DNA of 64,000 nucleotides, taken from Massilia sp. NR 4-1 (GTDB taxonomy: Bacteria; Pseudomonadota; Gammaproteobacteria; Burkholderiales; Burkholderiaceae_D). Below the pieces are notes generated by a model that was given only the letters and a program-made list of their open reading frames with translations, searched no databases and was not told the origin of the DNA. Where the stretch lies: assembly GCF_001191005.1 (NCBI RefSeq), contig NZ_CP012201.1, forward strand, positions 3,224,001-3,288,000. Reading direction: 5' to 3'. Shown piece by piece: positions 1-9,203 of the stretch. How positions within the stretch are numbered: the stretch's first letter is position 1; every line of letters begins with the position of its first letter. Position numbers and translations under genes: made by a program.

Positions 1-497
1 CCCGACATCTGGCCCGGATAGGCATCGATGCGCGCGGCCGGATCGGGAATGCCGACCTCCTCCAGCAGCGCCAAGGCGCGCGCGCGCGCCTGGCGCGCAT
101 CCAGGCCCAGATGCAGACGCAACACTTCGCCGATCTGGTAGCCCACCGTCAGCACCGGGTTGAGCGAGGACATCGGCTCCTGGAAGATCATGGCGATGTC
201 CTTGCCGCACAAGGCACGCCACTCGGCTTTCGACAGGCTTAGCAGCTCACGTCCGCCAAAGCGGATGCTGCTGGCCGGATCGATCAGCGTGGTCTGCTCG
301 GGCAGCAGGCCCATCACGGCCAGCGAGCTGACCGACTTGCCGCTGCCCGATTCGCCCACCAGGGCCACGGTGGTATTGCGCGGCACGTCGAAGGAGACGC
401 CCTTGAGCGCCTCGAAGCGCTCGTGGCGGCCAAGGCGGAAAGCGATGCGCAGATCACGCACCTGGAGCAGCGGTTCGGAAGAAGGCATGGCGGGCAT
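1..497 (-). CDS. Peptide-type ABC transporter ATP-binding protein (partial, C-terminus off the window)
   Basis: N-terminal 165 residues of an ABC ATPase that would power the two permeases encoded just upstream. Visible are Walker A (GESGSGKS) and the Q-loop FQEPMSSLNP, which is typical of the Opp/Dpp/Yej peptide and nickel family; the sequence leaves the window within the signature region (PGQMSG). The ATG at 497 overlaps the TGA of the preceding permease as ATGA, so the genes are translationally coupled. Whether this is a single-domain DppD-like protein or a fused double ATPase like YejF cannot be told from the part present. Substrate is inferred only from the family; no binding protein is in view. 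Confidence 0.9.
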   Translation of the reverse strand, partial: MPAMPSSEPLLQVRDLRIAFRLGRHERFEALKGVSFDVPRNTTVALVGESGSGKSVSSLAVMGLLPEQTTLIDPASSIRFGGRELLSLSKAEWRALCGKDIAMIFQEPMSSLNPVLTVGYQIGEVLRLHLGLDARQARARALALLEEVGIPDPAARIDAYPGQMS

Positions 498-1552
498 CAT
501 TTGATTTTCGGGTCGAGCGCGTCGCGCAGGCCGTCGGCGAACAGGGAGAAGGCGGTGACGAGCAGCGCCATGGCGCTCGCGGCGGCCGTCATCTGCCACC
601 ATTTACCCAGGATCAGCTCATTTTGTGCTTCGTTCAGCATCGATCCCCACGACACCACGCCGACCGGCACGCCGAAGCCAAGGAAACTCAGGATGACCTC
701 GGCCTTGATGAAACCCACCACCAGGATCGAGAGCTGGACCAGGGCCACATGGCTGACATTGGGAAAGATATGCACGAACATCTTGCGCCATGCCGAAGCG
801 CCGATGGCGTCGGCCGCCAGCACGTATTCGCGCGCCTTGTGCTTCAGGTATTCGGCGCGCATCAGGCGGTAGGGGCCGGTCCAGCCTGTCAAGCCCAGGA
901 TCAGCACAATGGTCAGCACGCCCTTCTGCTGCAGCACGGCGGCCACAGCCAAAATCATCAGGATCGAGGGAATGGCTGTGAATACGCTGTAAAACCAGTT
1001 GAAGGCATCGTCCACCAGGCCGCCGTAATAGCCGGACAGCGCGCCGAACAGCGTGCCCAGGCCAACCGCCAGCAGCGCGGCCGCCAGGCCGACGATGACC
1101 GAGGTTTCGCCGCCTTTGATGGTTTTCAGCAGAATATCGTGGCCCCACTTATCGGCGCCGAACGGCAGGCTGAGACGCCGCTCCAAGGCTTGCTGCTCGC
1201 TATCGCCGAGTCCCGCACGCAAGGCGGCGATATCGGCCGCCAGCGGGTCGAATTCGTTCTGTCCGGCCGCCGGGGCCGGGGCGCCGGCCGCAGGCACAGC
1301 CGGCGTGTCCGGACTGCTTGGCGCCCGTGCCGCACCAGCAGGCGGCGCCGGCGCGGCAAAACTGGGCGGCGCGTAATTGATACCCACCTCGCGCTCCCAG
1401 CCGGCCGCCACCAGGCCGCCGGCCGATAGCGCCAGCAGCGCGAGGAAGGCGGCCACCACGGCCAGCGCCGCCATGGCGATGCGGTCGGCGCACAGGCGGC
1501 GCCAGGCCAGCGTCCACAAGCCGGACGAAGCGGGGGAATTCTGCATGGCCAT
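497..1552 (-). CDS. ABC transporter permease, OppC/DppC/YejE type
   Basis: Inner membrane permease of 351 residues for a peptide-type ABC importer. A first membrane segment (about residues 20-42) is followed by a Pro/Ala-rich periplasmic insertion (about residues 50-90), then the OppC-type core with FGADKWGHDILLK and the cytoplasmic coupling motif DAIGASAWRKMFVHIFPN, which matches the EAA loop that docks on the ATPase. It ends in DALDPKIK, typical of the family. The ATG at 1552 starts 2 bp after the stop of the upstream permease; a second in-frame ATG lies two codons later. The low-complexity periplasmic insertion is unusual for OppC but long loops at this place are known in YejE. Substrate unknown. 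Confidence 0.92.
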   Translation of the reverse strand: MAMQNSPASSGLWTLAWRRLCADRIAMAALAVVAAFLALLALSAGGLVAAGWEREVGINYAPPSFAAPAPPAGAARAPSSPDTPAVPAAGAPAPAAGQNEFDPLAADIAALRAGLGDSEQQALERRLSLPFGADKWGHDILLKTIKGGETSVIVGLAAALLAVGLGTLFGALSGYYGGLVDDAFNWFYSVFTAIPSILMILAVAAVLQQKGVLTIVLILGLTGWTGPYRLMRAEYLKHKAREYVLAADAIGASAWRKMFVHIFPNVSHVALVQLSILVVGFIKAEVILSFLGFGVPVGVVSWGSMLNEAQNELILGKWWQMTAAASAMALLVTAFSLFADGLRDALDPKIK

Positions 1553-1554
1553 CC

Positions 1555-2493
1555 TTATTTCAATTGCACGCGCGGATCGACCGCCTGGTACAGCAGGTCG
1601 GCCAGCAGGTTGAACAGCATGGTCGCGGCCGCCACGTAGACGGTGATCGCCTTGATGACCGGGAAGTCGCTGCGCTCGACCGCCAGGATCACTTCGCGCC
1701 CGATGCCGGGAATGCCGAAGAAGCGTTCCAGCAGGAAGGCGCCGATCAGCAGGGCCGGCAAGCTGGCCATCACATGGGTGATGACGGGAATGGCGGCATT
1801 GCGCAGCACATGCACCCACATCACGCGCGTCTCGCTCAAGCCCTTGGCGCGCGCCGTGCGCACATAATCCTGGCCCACTTCGTCGAGCATGAAGCTGCGG
1901 TACAGGCGCAGGGTCGGCGCCAGCGACACGGCCAGACCGATCAGGATGGGCAGGACCGCGTAGCGCAGCAGGTTCTCGCCCAGGCTGTCGCCCCAGCCCT
2001 GCACCGGGAACCAGCCCAGCTTATAGGCCAGCCCGTATTGCAAGCCGATGATGTACACGAGAATCGAGACCGACATGCCGACGGTGCACACCACCATCAC
2101 GGCGCGGTCGCCCAGCGAGCCGCGCACGAAGGCCACGGCCAGCGCCAGCCCGATGCCGAGCACGGTTTCCAGCACGGTCAGCGGCAACAGTACGGTGAGC
2201 GAGGGACCAAGCCGGCTGCCCAGGATGTGGGACACGCTCTCGCCCGTGGCCCAGCTCTGGCCGAAATCGAAGGTCAGCACCTGCTTCAGGAAAATCCCGA
2301 GCTGAACATAATACGGCTGGTCCACGCCCAGCTGGCGGCGGATATTGGCAATGCTGTCGGCGCTGGACATCTTGCCGGCCAGGATATAGGCCGGGTCGCC
2401 GCCCACCCAGTTAAACAGCAGGAACACCAGCAGCACCACGCCGAGCATGGTGGGCAGCATCTGCCACAGGCGGCGCAGGAGGTAGGCGCTCAA
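1555..2493 (-). CDS. ABC transporter permease, OppB/DppB/YejB type
   Basis: First gene of the three-gene ABC operon: a 312-residue inner membrane permease. The family N-terminus appears as SAYLLRRLWQMLPTMLGVV, followed by the periplasmic GGDP and AYILAGK region, and the coupling motif RTARAKGLSETRVMWVHVLRNA. The frame is open back to an ATG at 2652, but the extra 53 residues do not resemble the family, so I place the start at the TTG codon at 2493, where the alignment to DppB-like proteins begins. No strong ribosome binding site supports either start, so this choice is moderate. It is divergent from TBDR-A with 427 bp between the starts. Confidence 0.88.
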   Translation of the reverse strand: MSAYLLRRLWQMLPTMLGVVLLVFLLFNWVGGDPAYILAGKMSSADSIANIRRQLGVDQPYYVQLGIFLKQVLTFDFGQSWATGESVSHILGSRLGPSLTVLLPLTVLETVLGIGLALAVAFVRGSLGDRAVMVVCTVGMSVSILVYIIGLQYGLAYKLGWFPVQGWGDSLGENLLRYAVLPILIGLAVSLAPTLRLYRSFMLDEVGQDYVRTARAKGLSETRVMWVHVLRNAAIPVITHVMASLPALLIGAFLLERFFGIPGIGREVILAVERSDFPVIKAITVYVAAATMLFNLLADLLYQAVDPRVQLK

Positions 2494-2920
2494 TTGGTTT
2501 TTACTCGCAAGACTGGAAAGGCGTAACGATAACGCAATTCTTGCCGGCCCAGGCAGAAAGCCTTTCGTCCTGCAAGCCCCATTCGATAGTGCAGCGCAAC
2601 AATTCCCTATTTTGACGTATCGGCAGGAAATTTTATTCTGCATTTTTCGCATATAAACAAGTTATCAAGCAGGAAAAACTTTGCTTTGCTGCAGCGCAGC
2701 AGTAAAAGTTGTAACCGTGATTAAATCGACAATACCTTGTTGTATCTGCGCAAAGATTAAGCAGTTTGTGATTGACACAAAATAAGTGGAAATGTTTCTA
2801 TGCTGCTCCCGAATATCCTTTTCTCACAGGCTAATCGGGATCAGCTGTCGGCGCAGCGCCTTGGAGGAGCAATAGCGGTAGATGCGTCGTCTTGATTCAC
2901 CCAAAGTAGGAGTAGAAGTA
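2494..2920. other. Divergent intergenic region, ABC operon / TBDR-A
   Basis: An AT-richer non-coding stretch between divergent genes. It holds a TTGACA at 2772 that could be the -35 of TBDR-A. CCCGA at 2808 and TCGGG at 2835 could pair at the base of a leader hairpin. Short in-frame ATGs are present (for example 2882) but only the ATG at 2921 has a good AGGAG (2909-2913). No small gene is supported. Confidence 0.5.
2772..2801 (+). promoter_or_regulatory. Candidate sigma-70 promoter of TBDR-A
   Basis: A perfect -35 TTGACA (2772-2777) is followed after 18 bp by TTCTAT (2796-2801), a weak -10. The layout resembles candidates upstream of TBDR-B and TBDR-C, each giving a leader of roughly 100 nt. 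An alternative -10, TATGCT at 2799, would need a 21 bp spacer. Confidence 0.35.
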
Positions 2921-5704
2921 ATGATGATGGAGAAGGTTTTATCCCGTTCCGTACGCATGATCTGTTCCGGCGGCATGGCCGTGATCGGCATGAGCATGCT
3001 GAGCCAGACCGCCTTCGCGCAAGACGCGAACATTCAGCGTGTTGAAATCACTGGTTCGAGCATCAAGCGCGCGACGGCGGAAACCGCATCGCCCGTCCAA
3101 GTGATCGGCCGCGACGAGCTGCTGAAATCGGGCAAGGCCACCGTGGCCGAGTACCTGCAAACCCTGCCGGTCGATGGCGCCGGCTCGCTGCCGACTGGTT
3201 TCGGCTCCGGCTTCGCCGCCGGTTCCACCGCGATTTCCCTGCGCGGTCTGGGCGCCACGTCGACCCTGGTGCTGCTGAACGGCCGCCGCATGGCGCCGTT
3301 CGCCCGTGCCGACGACGGCCAGAAGAGCTTCACCGACCTGTCCACCGTGCCGATGCAGATCGTCGAGCGCATCGAGGTGCTGAAAGATGGCGCCTCCTCG
3401 CTGTACGGCGCCGACGCGATCGCCGGCGTGGTCAACATCATCCTGCGCAAGGACTTCACCGGCCTGCAAGTGCGCGGCGAAACCGGCGCGTCGCGCTACA
3501 GCGACGCCAAGCAGAACAAGGCGTCCCTGACCTACGGCCAGGGCACCCTGGACGAAGACAAATACAACTGGGTGATCAACGCCGAATTCAACCAGTCCGA
3601 CGAGCTGAAAGCGTCCCAGCGCCGCGACCGCGAGTGGATCGGCAAGGGCGACCTGCGTCCTTGGGGCTATGCCAACAACACCCAGTACGCGGGCGGCTGG
3701 CTGACCAACGGCGTCGGCAGCCCGGCCCCGACCGGCCTGCTGCTCAACCCGGCCACCGGCCAGTACGTTTCGCTGCCAGGCTGCGACAAGTTCTCCACCT
3801 CGCGCCAAGACCAGGCCAACGCCTGCCTGTGGCACCACGACCAGTTCCGCGCGATGCAGCCGAAGATCGATTCGATCAATCTGTACACCCGCGGCACCTG
3901 GCAGATCAATGCCGACACCCAGGCTTACACCGAGATCGGCTACTCGAAGCGCAATACCGACTTCACCATGACCCCGGGCGGCTCGTCGAGCACCGTGGTG
4001 TTCCCTGGCCAGAACGGCGGTCCTAACCAGCTGATCAACTACGGCAACGCCATCACCATGGCCGCCAACCACCCGCAGAATCCGTATGGCGTGCCAGTGC
4101 GCGTGCGCTACTCGGCCTGGGACGTGGGCGCAAGCACGCGTAGCGCCGAGAACAAGTTCACCCGCTTCGTGGTGGGCCTGAAAGGCACGTACGCCGGCTG
4201 GGATTATGAAACCGGCTTCACCCACTCCGAGTCCAAGCTGGGCCTGGAATGGAGCAATATGCTGAATATGCGCGTGCTGCAGGCCGCGCTGGGCGATCCG
4301 AAGAGCCCGCTCTTCCCTTACTACCTGGGCGCCGATGCCGGCAAGAATTCGCCAGCGCTGTACAACGCCCTGCGCCGGACGTCGACCTCCGATTCGAGCA
4401 CCAAGCTGAGCGTGATCGACTTCAAGGCCAGCCGTGAACTGTTCGCCCTGCCAGGCGGCAATCTGGGCCTGGCCATCGGCGGCGAACACCGTCAAGAGAA
4501 GCTGAACAACCCGAGCATGAGCGGCACCGAAGACGGTTCCATCAACGGCAGCTACACCGCCGCTTTCGGCGACAGCAAAGTGTCGGCGATCTATGCCGAG
4601 GTGCTGGCACCGGTGCTGAAAACCGTGGAACTGACCGCTGCCCTGCGTTACGACCACTACGACAAGTTCAACTCGACCACCCCGAAACTGGGCGCGAAAT
4701 GGACCCCGCTGAAGACCTTCGCCCTGCGCGGCACCTTCACCAAGGGCTTCCGTGCACCGAGCGCGGCGGAAAGCAATCCGCTGAGCCAGGCCGTCGGTTC
4801 GGCCTCCGTCATGGACCCGGTGCGCTGCAAGGGCGGCGTGCCGATGGCCGGCGCCAGCTCCTCGGACTGCTCGCTGAACGTCAACGCGATCAAGATCGGC
4901 AACCCGAACCTGCAGCCTGAGAAGTCCAAAGGCTACACCCTGGGCATCGTCTGGGATCCGCTGCCGGACACCAGCCTGGCCCTGGACGCCTGGAAGATCA
5001 AGCGCGACAACGAGATCAACCCAGTGTCCTACGCCGAAGCGGCGGCCCGTCCGGACGTGGTGCGTAACGATAACAACCTGAAAGACGCCAACGGCAATGT
5101 GATCCCGAACACGGGCACCCTGCTGGTGCTGCAAGGCGCTTACCGCAATTCGAGCTACACCGAAGTGAGCGGCGTCGATCTGGATGTGAAACAGCGTCTG
5201 CGCCTGGGCGCCTGGGGCAAGGCCACCATCGGCCTGAACTGGAGCCACACCGCTTCCTGGCTGCGCGTGGAGTCCGAGTCGCTGAAGTACCAGTTCGCTG
5301 GCACCCACGGCAACTGCGACACCTCGAACTGCGCCGGTACCCCCAAGAACAAGATCAACCTGACCGGTTCCTGGGATATCGCCAACTGGAACTTCACCGC
5401 GACCGCCAACTACCGCGACAGCATGAAGAACATCCGTTACGAAGGCGCGACCGCCTGCGCCAGCAAGCTGGCCAATGGCAACGACGCACCGGCCGGCTGC
5501 AAACTGGCTTCCTTCACCACCGTCGACCTGTCGGCCCGTTGGAACTTCAGCAAGCAGCTGCAGCTGACCGCTTCCGTCGCCAACCTGTTCGACAAAGTGG
5601 CACCGCTCGATCCGCTGACCTACGGCGGCATGAGCTTCAACCCGATGGACAACTCGGGCGCCGTGGGCCGCTACTTCAAAGTGGGCGCAAACTACACCTT
5701 CTAA
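2921..5704 (+). CDS. TonB-dependent outer membrane receptor (TBDR-A)
   Basis: Outer membrane beta-barrel receptor of 927 residues for uptake of an unknown ligand energised by TonB-ExbBD. A signal peptide ends near SQTAFAQ. Then comes QRVEITGSSIKR, the family's N-terminal motif near the expected TonB box, and a plug domain with AISLRGLGATSTLVLLNGRR and VERIEVLKDGASSLYGADAIAGVVN. The long C-terminal barrel closes with GANYTF, with the usual terminal aromatic residue. Start chosen at 2921 (ATG in MMMEK) because AGGAG lies 7 bp upstream and it gives a proper signal peptide; an ATG at 2882 would add 13 non-signal residues. It is very similar to the next gene, TBDR-B, and is followed by a strong terminator. 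Ligand not predictable from the sequence. Confidence 0.95.
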   Translation: MMMEKVLSRSVRMICSGGMAVIGMSMLSQTAFAQDANIQRVEITGSSIKRATAETASPVQVIGRDELLKSGKATVAEYLQTLPVDGAGSLPTGFGSGFAAGSTAISLRGLGATSTLVLLNGRRMAPFARADDGQKSFTDLSTVPMQIVERIEVLKDGASSLYGADAIAGVVNIILRKDFTGLQVRGETGASRYSDAKQNKASLTYGQGTLDEDKYNWVINAEFNQSDELKASQRRDREWIGKGDLRPWGYANNTQYAGGWLTNGVGSPAPTGLLLNPATGQYVSLPGCDKFSTSRQDQANACLWHHDQFRAMQPKIDSINLYTRGTWQINADTQAYTEIGYSKRNTDFTMTPGGSSSTVVFPGQNGGPNQLINYGNAITMAANHPQNPYGVPVRVRYSAWDVGASTRSAENKFTRFVVGLKGTYAGWDYETGFTHSESKLGLEWSNMLNMRVLQAALGDPKSPLFPYYLGADAGKNSPALYNALRRTSTSDSSTKLSVIDFKASRELFALPGGNLGLAIGGEHRQEKLNNPSMSGTEDGSINGSYTAAFGDSKVSAIYAEVLAPVLKTVELTAALRYDHYDKFNSTTPKLGAKWTPLKTFALRGTFTKGFRAPSAAESNPLSQAVGSASVMDPVRCKGGVPMAGASSSDCSLNVNAIKIGNPNLQPEKSKGYTLGIVWDPLPDTSLALDAWKIKRDNEINPVSYAEAAARPDVVRNDNNLKDANGNVIPNTGTLLVLQGAYRNSSYTEVSGVDLDVKQRLRLGAWGKATIGLNWSHTASWLRVESESLKYQFAGTHGNCDTSNCAGTPKNKINLTGSWDIANWNFTATANYRDSMKNIRYEGATACASKLANGNDAPAGCKLASFTTVDLSARWNFSKQLQLTASVANLFDKVAPLDPLTYGGMSFNPMDNSGAVGRYFKVGANYTF

Positions 5705-5726
5705 GCTGAAGCGCTGTAGGGCACGG

Positions 5727-5758
5727 AAAGGGCAAGGCTGCGGCCTTGCCCTTTTTTC
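5727..5758 (+). terminator. Rho-independent terminator after TBDR-A
   Basis: Twelve-base-pair stem AAAGGGCAAGGC / GCCTTGCCCTTT with a TGCG loop, followed by a T-rich tract, 23 bp after the stop codon. TBDR-A and TBDR-B are thus separate transcription units. Confidence 0.9.
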
Positions 5759-5963
5759 TTTTCCACTCAGCATTGTTGCTAAATACTTACACTCACCGGC
5801 TTTTTTGCAAGCCAACCCGGCGCGAAACCACCAGGGTGCGCGTCGCGCTGTTGAGCGCAATTCGTGGTAATTACCGCCTTTTTCCGTGAAGTTATCATAA
5901 AAATAAGGGTATCCCCCATGCAAAACATGGCCCTTTCCAGGCATTCCGCAATTTTTTGCCGGT

Positions 5964-5992
5964 TTGACGCCAAGATGACCGAATGATTACAT
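5964..5992 (+). promoter_or_regulatory. Candidate sigma-70 promoter of TBDR-B
   Basis: TTGACG (5964-5969), a 17 bp spacer and TTACAT (5987-5992). The -35 is good, the -10 poor, but TBDR-C has the same TTACAT after a TTGACA. It would give a leader of about 100 nt before the ATG at 6097. Confidence 0.4.
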
Positions 5993-6096
5993 AGCTGATG
6001 CTGGAAAGCCCGAGGCTTTCCACACCGGAAGCGTCGCCGGTGCCACCGCCGGCAGTCAGTGCGCTTGCCTGTTCAACACAATTGGAGGTCTTTAGA

Positions 6097-8889
6097 ATGA
6101 TGATGGAAACAGTTCTATCCCGTTCCCTGCGCCTGGTGTTTTCGGGCGGGGCCGCAGCCCTGGGCCTTGGTTTATTGGCCCAGCCCGCACTGGCGCAGGA
6201 AGCGATCCAGCGCGTGGAAATTACCGGTTCGGCAATCAAGCGTGCCACCGCCGAAACCGCCTCGCCGGTGCAACTGATCAGCCGCGATGAATTGCTGCGC
6301 TCGGGCAAAGCCACCGTATCCGAATACCTGCAGACCCTGACCGTCGACGGCGCCGGCTCGCTGCCGACCGGCTTCGGCAACGGCTTCGCCGCCGGTTCCA
6401 CCGCCATCTCGCTGCGCGGCCTGGGGGCCACCTCCACCCTGGTGCTGCTCAACGGCCGGCGCATGGCGCCGTTCGCGCGCGCCGACGACGGCCAGAAAAG
6501 CTTCACCGACCTGTCCACCGTGCCGATGCAGATCGTCGAGCGCATCGAGATCCTCAAGGACGGCGCGTCCTCGACCTATGGCGCCGACGCCATCGCCGGC
6601 GTGGTCAACATCATCCTGCGCAAGGACTTCGAAGGCCTGGAAGTGCGCGGCGACACCGGCAGCTCGCGCTACAGCGACGGCAAGCAGAACAAGGCGTCCC
6701 TGACCTATGGCCGCGGCAACCTGGAAACCGACAAATTCAACTGGGTGGTCAACGCCGAGTACTTCCAGTCCGACCGCCTGCACAATAGCGACCGCAAGGA
6801 CCGCGCCCATATCGGCAAGGGCGACCTGCGGCCGTATGGTTATCCCACCAATACCCAGTTCGCCTCCGGCCAGGTGCGCGGCAATAACGACGCGCTCGGC
6901 TCGCCCGCCGGCCTGATCCGTAATCCGACCACGCTCGACTATGTGCCGCTGACCAGCTGCGACGGCCTGTCGCGCTCGTCGCAGGCCGGCGTCACCGGCT
7001 GTATCTGGCACCAGGACCAGTTCCGCGACATGCAGCCGGAAATCGAAGCGGTCAATCTGTACACGCGCGGCACCTGGCAGGTCAATGACAGCACCCAGGT
7101 GTATGCCGAACTGGGCTACTCCAAGCGCAATACCGCCTTCACCCTGGTGCCGCCCTCGATCACGCCGGTGGTGGCCTTCCCGGCCAATGCCCAATACCCG
7201 GCCGGCCTCATCAATTACGGCTCCGGCAGCACGGCCATCCTGATGGCCGCCAACCACCCGCAAAACATCTACGGCGTGCCGGTGCGCGTGCGCTACGCCG
7301 CCTTCGACGTCGGCCCCAGCGAGCGCCAGGCCAACAACCGCTTCAGCCGCTTCGTCATCGGCGCCAAGGGCCAGGCCATGGGCTGGGACTACGACGTGGG
7401 CTATACCCACAGCCAGTCCAAGCTGGAGCTGAACTACACCAATATGCTGAACATGGCCGTGGTGCGCGCCGGTCTGAGCGACCCGACCAGCAAGTACTTC
7501 CCCTACTACCTGGGGGCGCAGGCGAACAAGAACCCGGCCTCGCTGTACGCGGCCATGGCCACCATCGCCACCTCCGACTCCAGCACCAAGCTCGATATCA
7601 TCGACTTCAAGGCCTCGCGCGAACTCATGCCGCTGCCGGGCGGTAACCTGGGCCTGGCCATCGGCGCCGAACACCGCCGCGAGAAGCTGGACAATCCTTC
7701 CCTGAGCGGCACCATCGACGGTTCGATCAACTCGAGCTATGTGGCGGCCTTCGGCGACAGCAAGGTTTCGGCCATCTACGCCGAGTTGCTGGCGCCGGTG
7801 ATCAAGACGGTGGAGCTGTCGGCCGCCATCCGCTACGACAAATACGAGAAGTTCAATTCCACCACGCCCAAACTGGGCGCCAAGTGGACTCCGCTCAAGA
7901 GCTTCGCCCTGCGCGGCACCTTCTCCAAGGGCTTCCGCGCGCCCGGCCCGGCTGAATCGGACCCGCGCTCGCAATCGACGGGCACCGCCACCACCAGCGA
8001 TCCGATACGCTGCCCGAACAATACGCCAGCCCCGGGCGGCGGCACCTCGAACGACTGCGAAGCCAGCGTTGCCGCGGTCAAGGTCGGCGACCCCAACCTG
8101 GCGCCGGAGAAATCCAAGGGCTATACCCTGGGCCTCGTCTGGGATCCGATCGACAACCTGAGCCTGTCGCTGGACGCCTGGAAGATCAAGCGCACCAACG
8201 AGATCAATCCGCTGCCGTATAACGAAGCGGCCACCCTGCCGACGGCCGTGCGCAACGATAACAACCTGGTCGTCAACGGCGTGGTGATCCCGAACAGCGG
8301 CACCCTGCTGCTGAGCAAAGCGCCCTACCGCAACTCCAGCTTCACCGAAGTCAAGGGCGTCGACCTGGACATCAAGCAGCGCCTGCGCCTGGGCGACTGG
8401 GGCCGCGCCACCGTCGGCCTGACCTGGAGCCATGTCTCGTCCTGGCTGCGCGCCGAATCGGCCACCACCCAGTACCAGTACGCCGGCACCCACGGCAACT
8501 GCGATACCTCGAACTGCGCCGGCACGCCGAAGAACAAGGGCACGCTGAACGGCAGCTGGGATATCGCGGCCTGGAACCTGAGCGCCACGGTGAACTACCG
8601 CGACAGCATGAAGAACATCTATTTCCAGGGCGGCCCTTGCGCCTCGCGCCTGGCCAATGGCAATGGGGCGCCCGGCGATTGCCGCATCCCCTCGTTCACC
8701 ACGCTGGACATGTCGGCGCGCTGGAAATTCGGCAACCAGTTGACCCTGTTCGCCTCGGTCAACAACGTGACCGACAAGATCGCCCCGCTCGACCCGCTGA
8801 CCTATGGCGGCATGAGCTATAACCCGATGGATGCCAGCGGCGCCATCGGCCGCTACTTCAAGGTCGGTGCGCACTACAAATTCTTCTAA
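6097..8889 (+). CDS. TonB-dependent outer membrane receptor (TBDR-B)
   Basis: Receptor of 930 residues, a close paralog of TBDR-A: plug segments such as AISLRGLGATSTLVLLNGRR and the block MAPFARADDGQKSFTDLST are shared. A signal peptide ends near QPALAQ, followed by IQRVEITGSAIKR. A Cys-containing barrel loop GNCDTSNCAGTPKNK is shared with TBDR-A and resembles one in TBDR-E. The barrel ends in HYKFF. The start at 6097 has GGAGG (6084-6088) 8 bp upstream; an in-frame ATG at 5998 would add 33 residues with no signal character. It has its own terminator. Ligand unknown; the sharp similarity to TBDR-A suggests related ligands with divergent outer loops. Confidence 0.95.
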   Translation: MMMETVLSRSLRLVFSGGAAALGLGLLAQPALAQEAIQRVEITGSAIKRATAETASPVQLISRDELLRSGKATVSEYLQTLTVDGAGSLPTGFGNGFAAGSTAISLRGLGATSTLVLLNGRRMAPFARADDGQKSFTDLSTVPMQIVERIEILKDGASSTYGADAIAGVVNIILRKDFEGLEVRGDTGSSRYSDGKQNKASLTYGRGNLETDKFNWVVNAEYFQSDRLHNSDRKDRAHIGKGDLRPYGYPTNTQFASGQVRGNNDALGSPAGLIRNPTTLDYVPLTSCDGLSRSSQAGVTGCIWHQDQFRDMQPEIEAVNLYTRGTWQVNDSTQVYAELGYSKRNTAFTLVPPSITPVVAFPANAQYPAGLINYGSGSTAILMAANHPQNIYGVPVRVRYAAFDVGPSERQANNRFSRFVIGAKGQAMGWDYDVGYTHSQSKLELNYTNMLNMAVVRAGLSDPTSKYFPYYLGAQANKNPASLYAAMATIATSDSSTKLDIIDFKASRELMPLPGGNLGLAIGAEHRREKLDNPSLSGTIDGSINSSYVAAFGDSKVSAIYAELLAPVIKTVELSAAIRYDKYEKFNSTTPKLGAKWTPLKSFALRGTFSKGFRAPGPAESDPRSQSTGTATTSDPIRCPNNTPAPGGGTSNDCEASVAAVKVGDPNLAPEKSKGYTLGLVWDPIDNLSLSLDAWKIKRTNEINPLPYNEAATLPTAVRNDNNLVVNGVVIPNSGTLLLSKAPYRNSSFTEVKGVDLDIKQRLRLGDWGRATVGLTWSHVSSWLRAESATTQYQYAGTHGNCDTSNCAGTPKNKGTLNGSWDIAAWNLSATVNYRDSMKNIYFQGGPCASRLANGNGAPGDCRIPSFTTLDMSARWKFGNQLTLFASVNNVTDKIAPLDPLTYGGMSYNPMDASGAIGRYFKVGAHYKFF

Positions 8890-8925
8890 GGCCGGGCGGG
8901 CCCGTCCCGCCCTCTTTAGTTGCCC

Positions 8926-8952
8926 ACGGCTCCCGCGCGGAGCCGTTTTTCT
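8926..8952 (+). terminator. Rho-independent terminator after TBDR-B
   Basis: Eight-base-pair stem ACGGCTCC / GGAGCCGT with a five-base loop, followed by TTTTT, about 37 bp after the stop. Confidence 0.85.
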
Positions 8953-9034
8953 TGGATTCTCCATTAACCAACAGTACATTAGTGAATCAACAAAAATGCG
9001 GAAAAGTGTTGTTTTTTGGTGAATTTATTTGCAT

Positions 9035-9049
9035 AAAAACGTCGTTTTT
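9035..9049. promoter_or_regulatory. Perfect palindrome, candidate operator of TBDR-C
   Basis: AAAAACG-T-CGTTTTT is a perfect inverted repeat centred about 30 bp upstream of the candidate -35 of TBDR-C. The place suits an activator or repressor site; the protein is unknown. Confidence 0.4.
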
Positions 9050-9070
9050 CCAAAAAAACAGGTCGCTAAA

Positions 9071-9100
9071 TTGACAATCTTGTCGGGCCGGTGCTTACAT
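9071..9100 (+). promoter_or_regulatory. Candidate sigma-70 promoter of TBDR-C
   Basis: TTGACA (9071-9076), 18 bp, then TTACAT (9095-9100). The -35 is perfect and the -10 poor. The same -10 sequence occurs at the matching place before TBDR-B. Confidence 0.4.
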
Positions 9101-9203
9101 GATTCCCCCGCGATTTTCCATACAGAATCACGGGGACTGCAAACTGCCAGTTACGCGGCGCCCTGGCGCCGCAGTCTGTATCCGCCCTCAAGAAAGAAAC
9201 AAG

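Larger units (their letters stand above)
5705..6096. other. Intergenic region between TBDR-A and TBDR-B
   Basis: Besides the terminator it holds a perfect 10 bp palindrome GGTAATTACC (5866-5875), a candidate promoter (5964-5992) and two leader hairpins: GGAAAGCC / GGCTTTCC around 6003-6021, and ACCGG / CCGGT just after. No coding sequence is supported. Confidence 0.5.
8890..9203. other. Intergenic region between TBDR-B and TBDR-C
   Basis: After the terminator comes an AT-rich stretch with a perfect 15 bp palindrome (9035-9049), a TTTGCATAAAA box (9028-9038), a candidate promoter (9071-9100) and a leader hairpin GCGGCGCC / GGCGCCGC (9155-9172). Short open frames here have no convincing ribosome binding site. 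Confidence 0.5.

Noticed and set aside
5866..5875. Palindrome GGTAATTACC upstream of TBDR-B as an operator
   Set aside because: It is only 10 bp, about 90 bp before the promoter candidate, and is not repeated at the other receptor genes.
2939..5944. A 1001-codon open frame antisense to TBDR-A, and similar long antisense frames at 12050-15097, 23111-27433, 41781-44681 and 44975-48091
   Set aside because: They mirror real genes on the other strand and have the His/Gly/Arg/Val-rich composition produced by high-GC codon use; no ribosome binding site or family motif.
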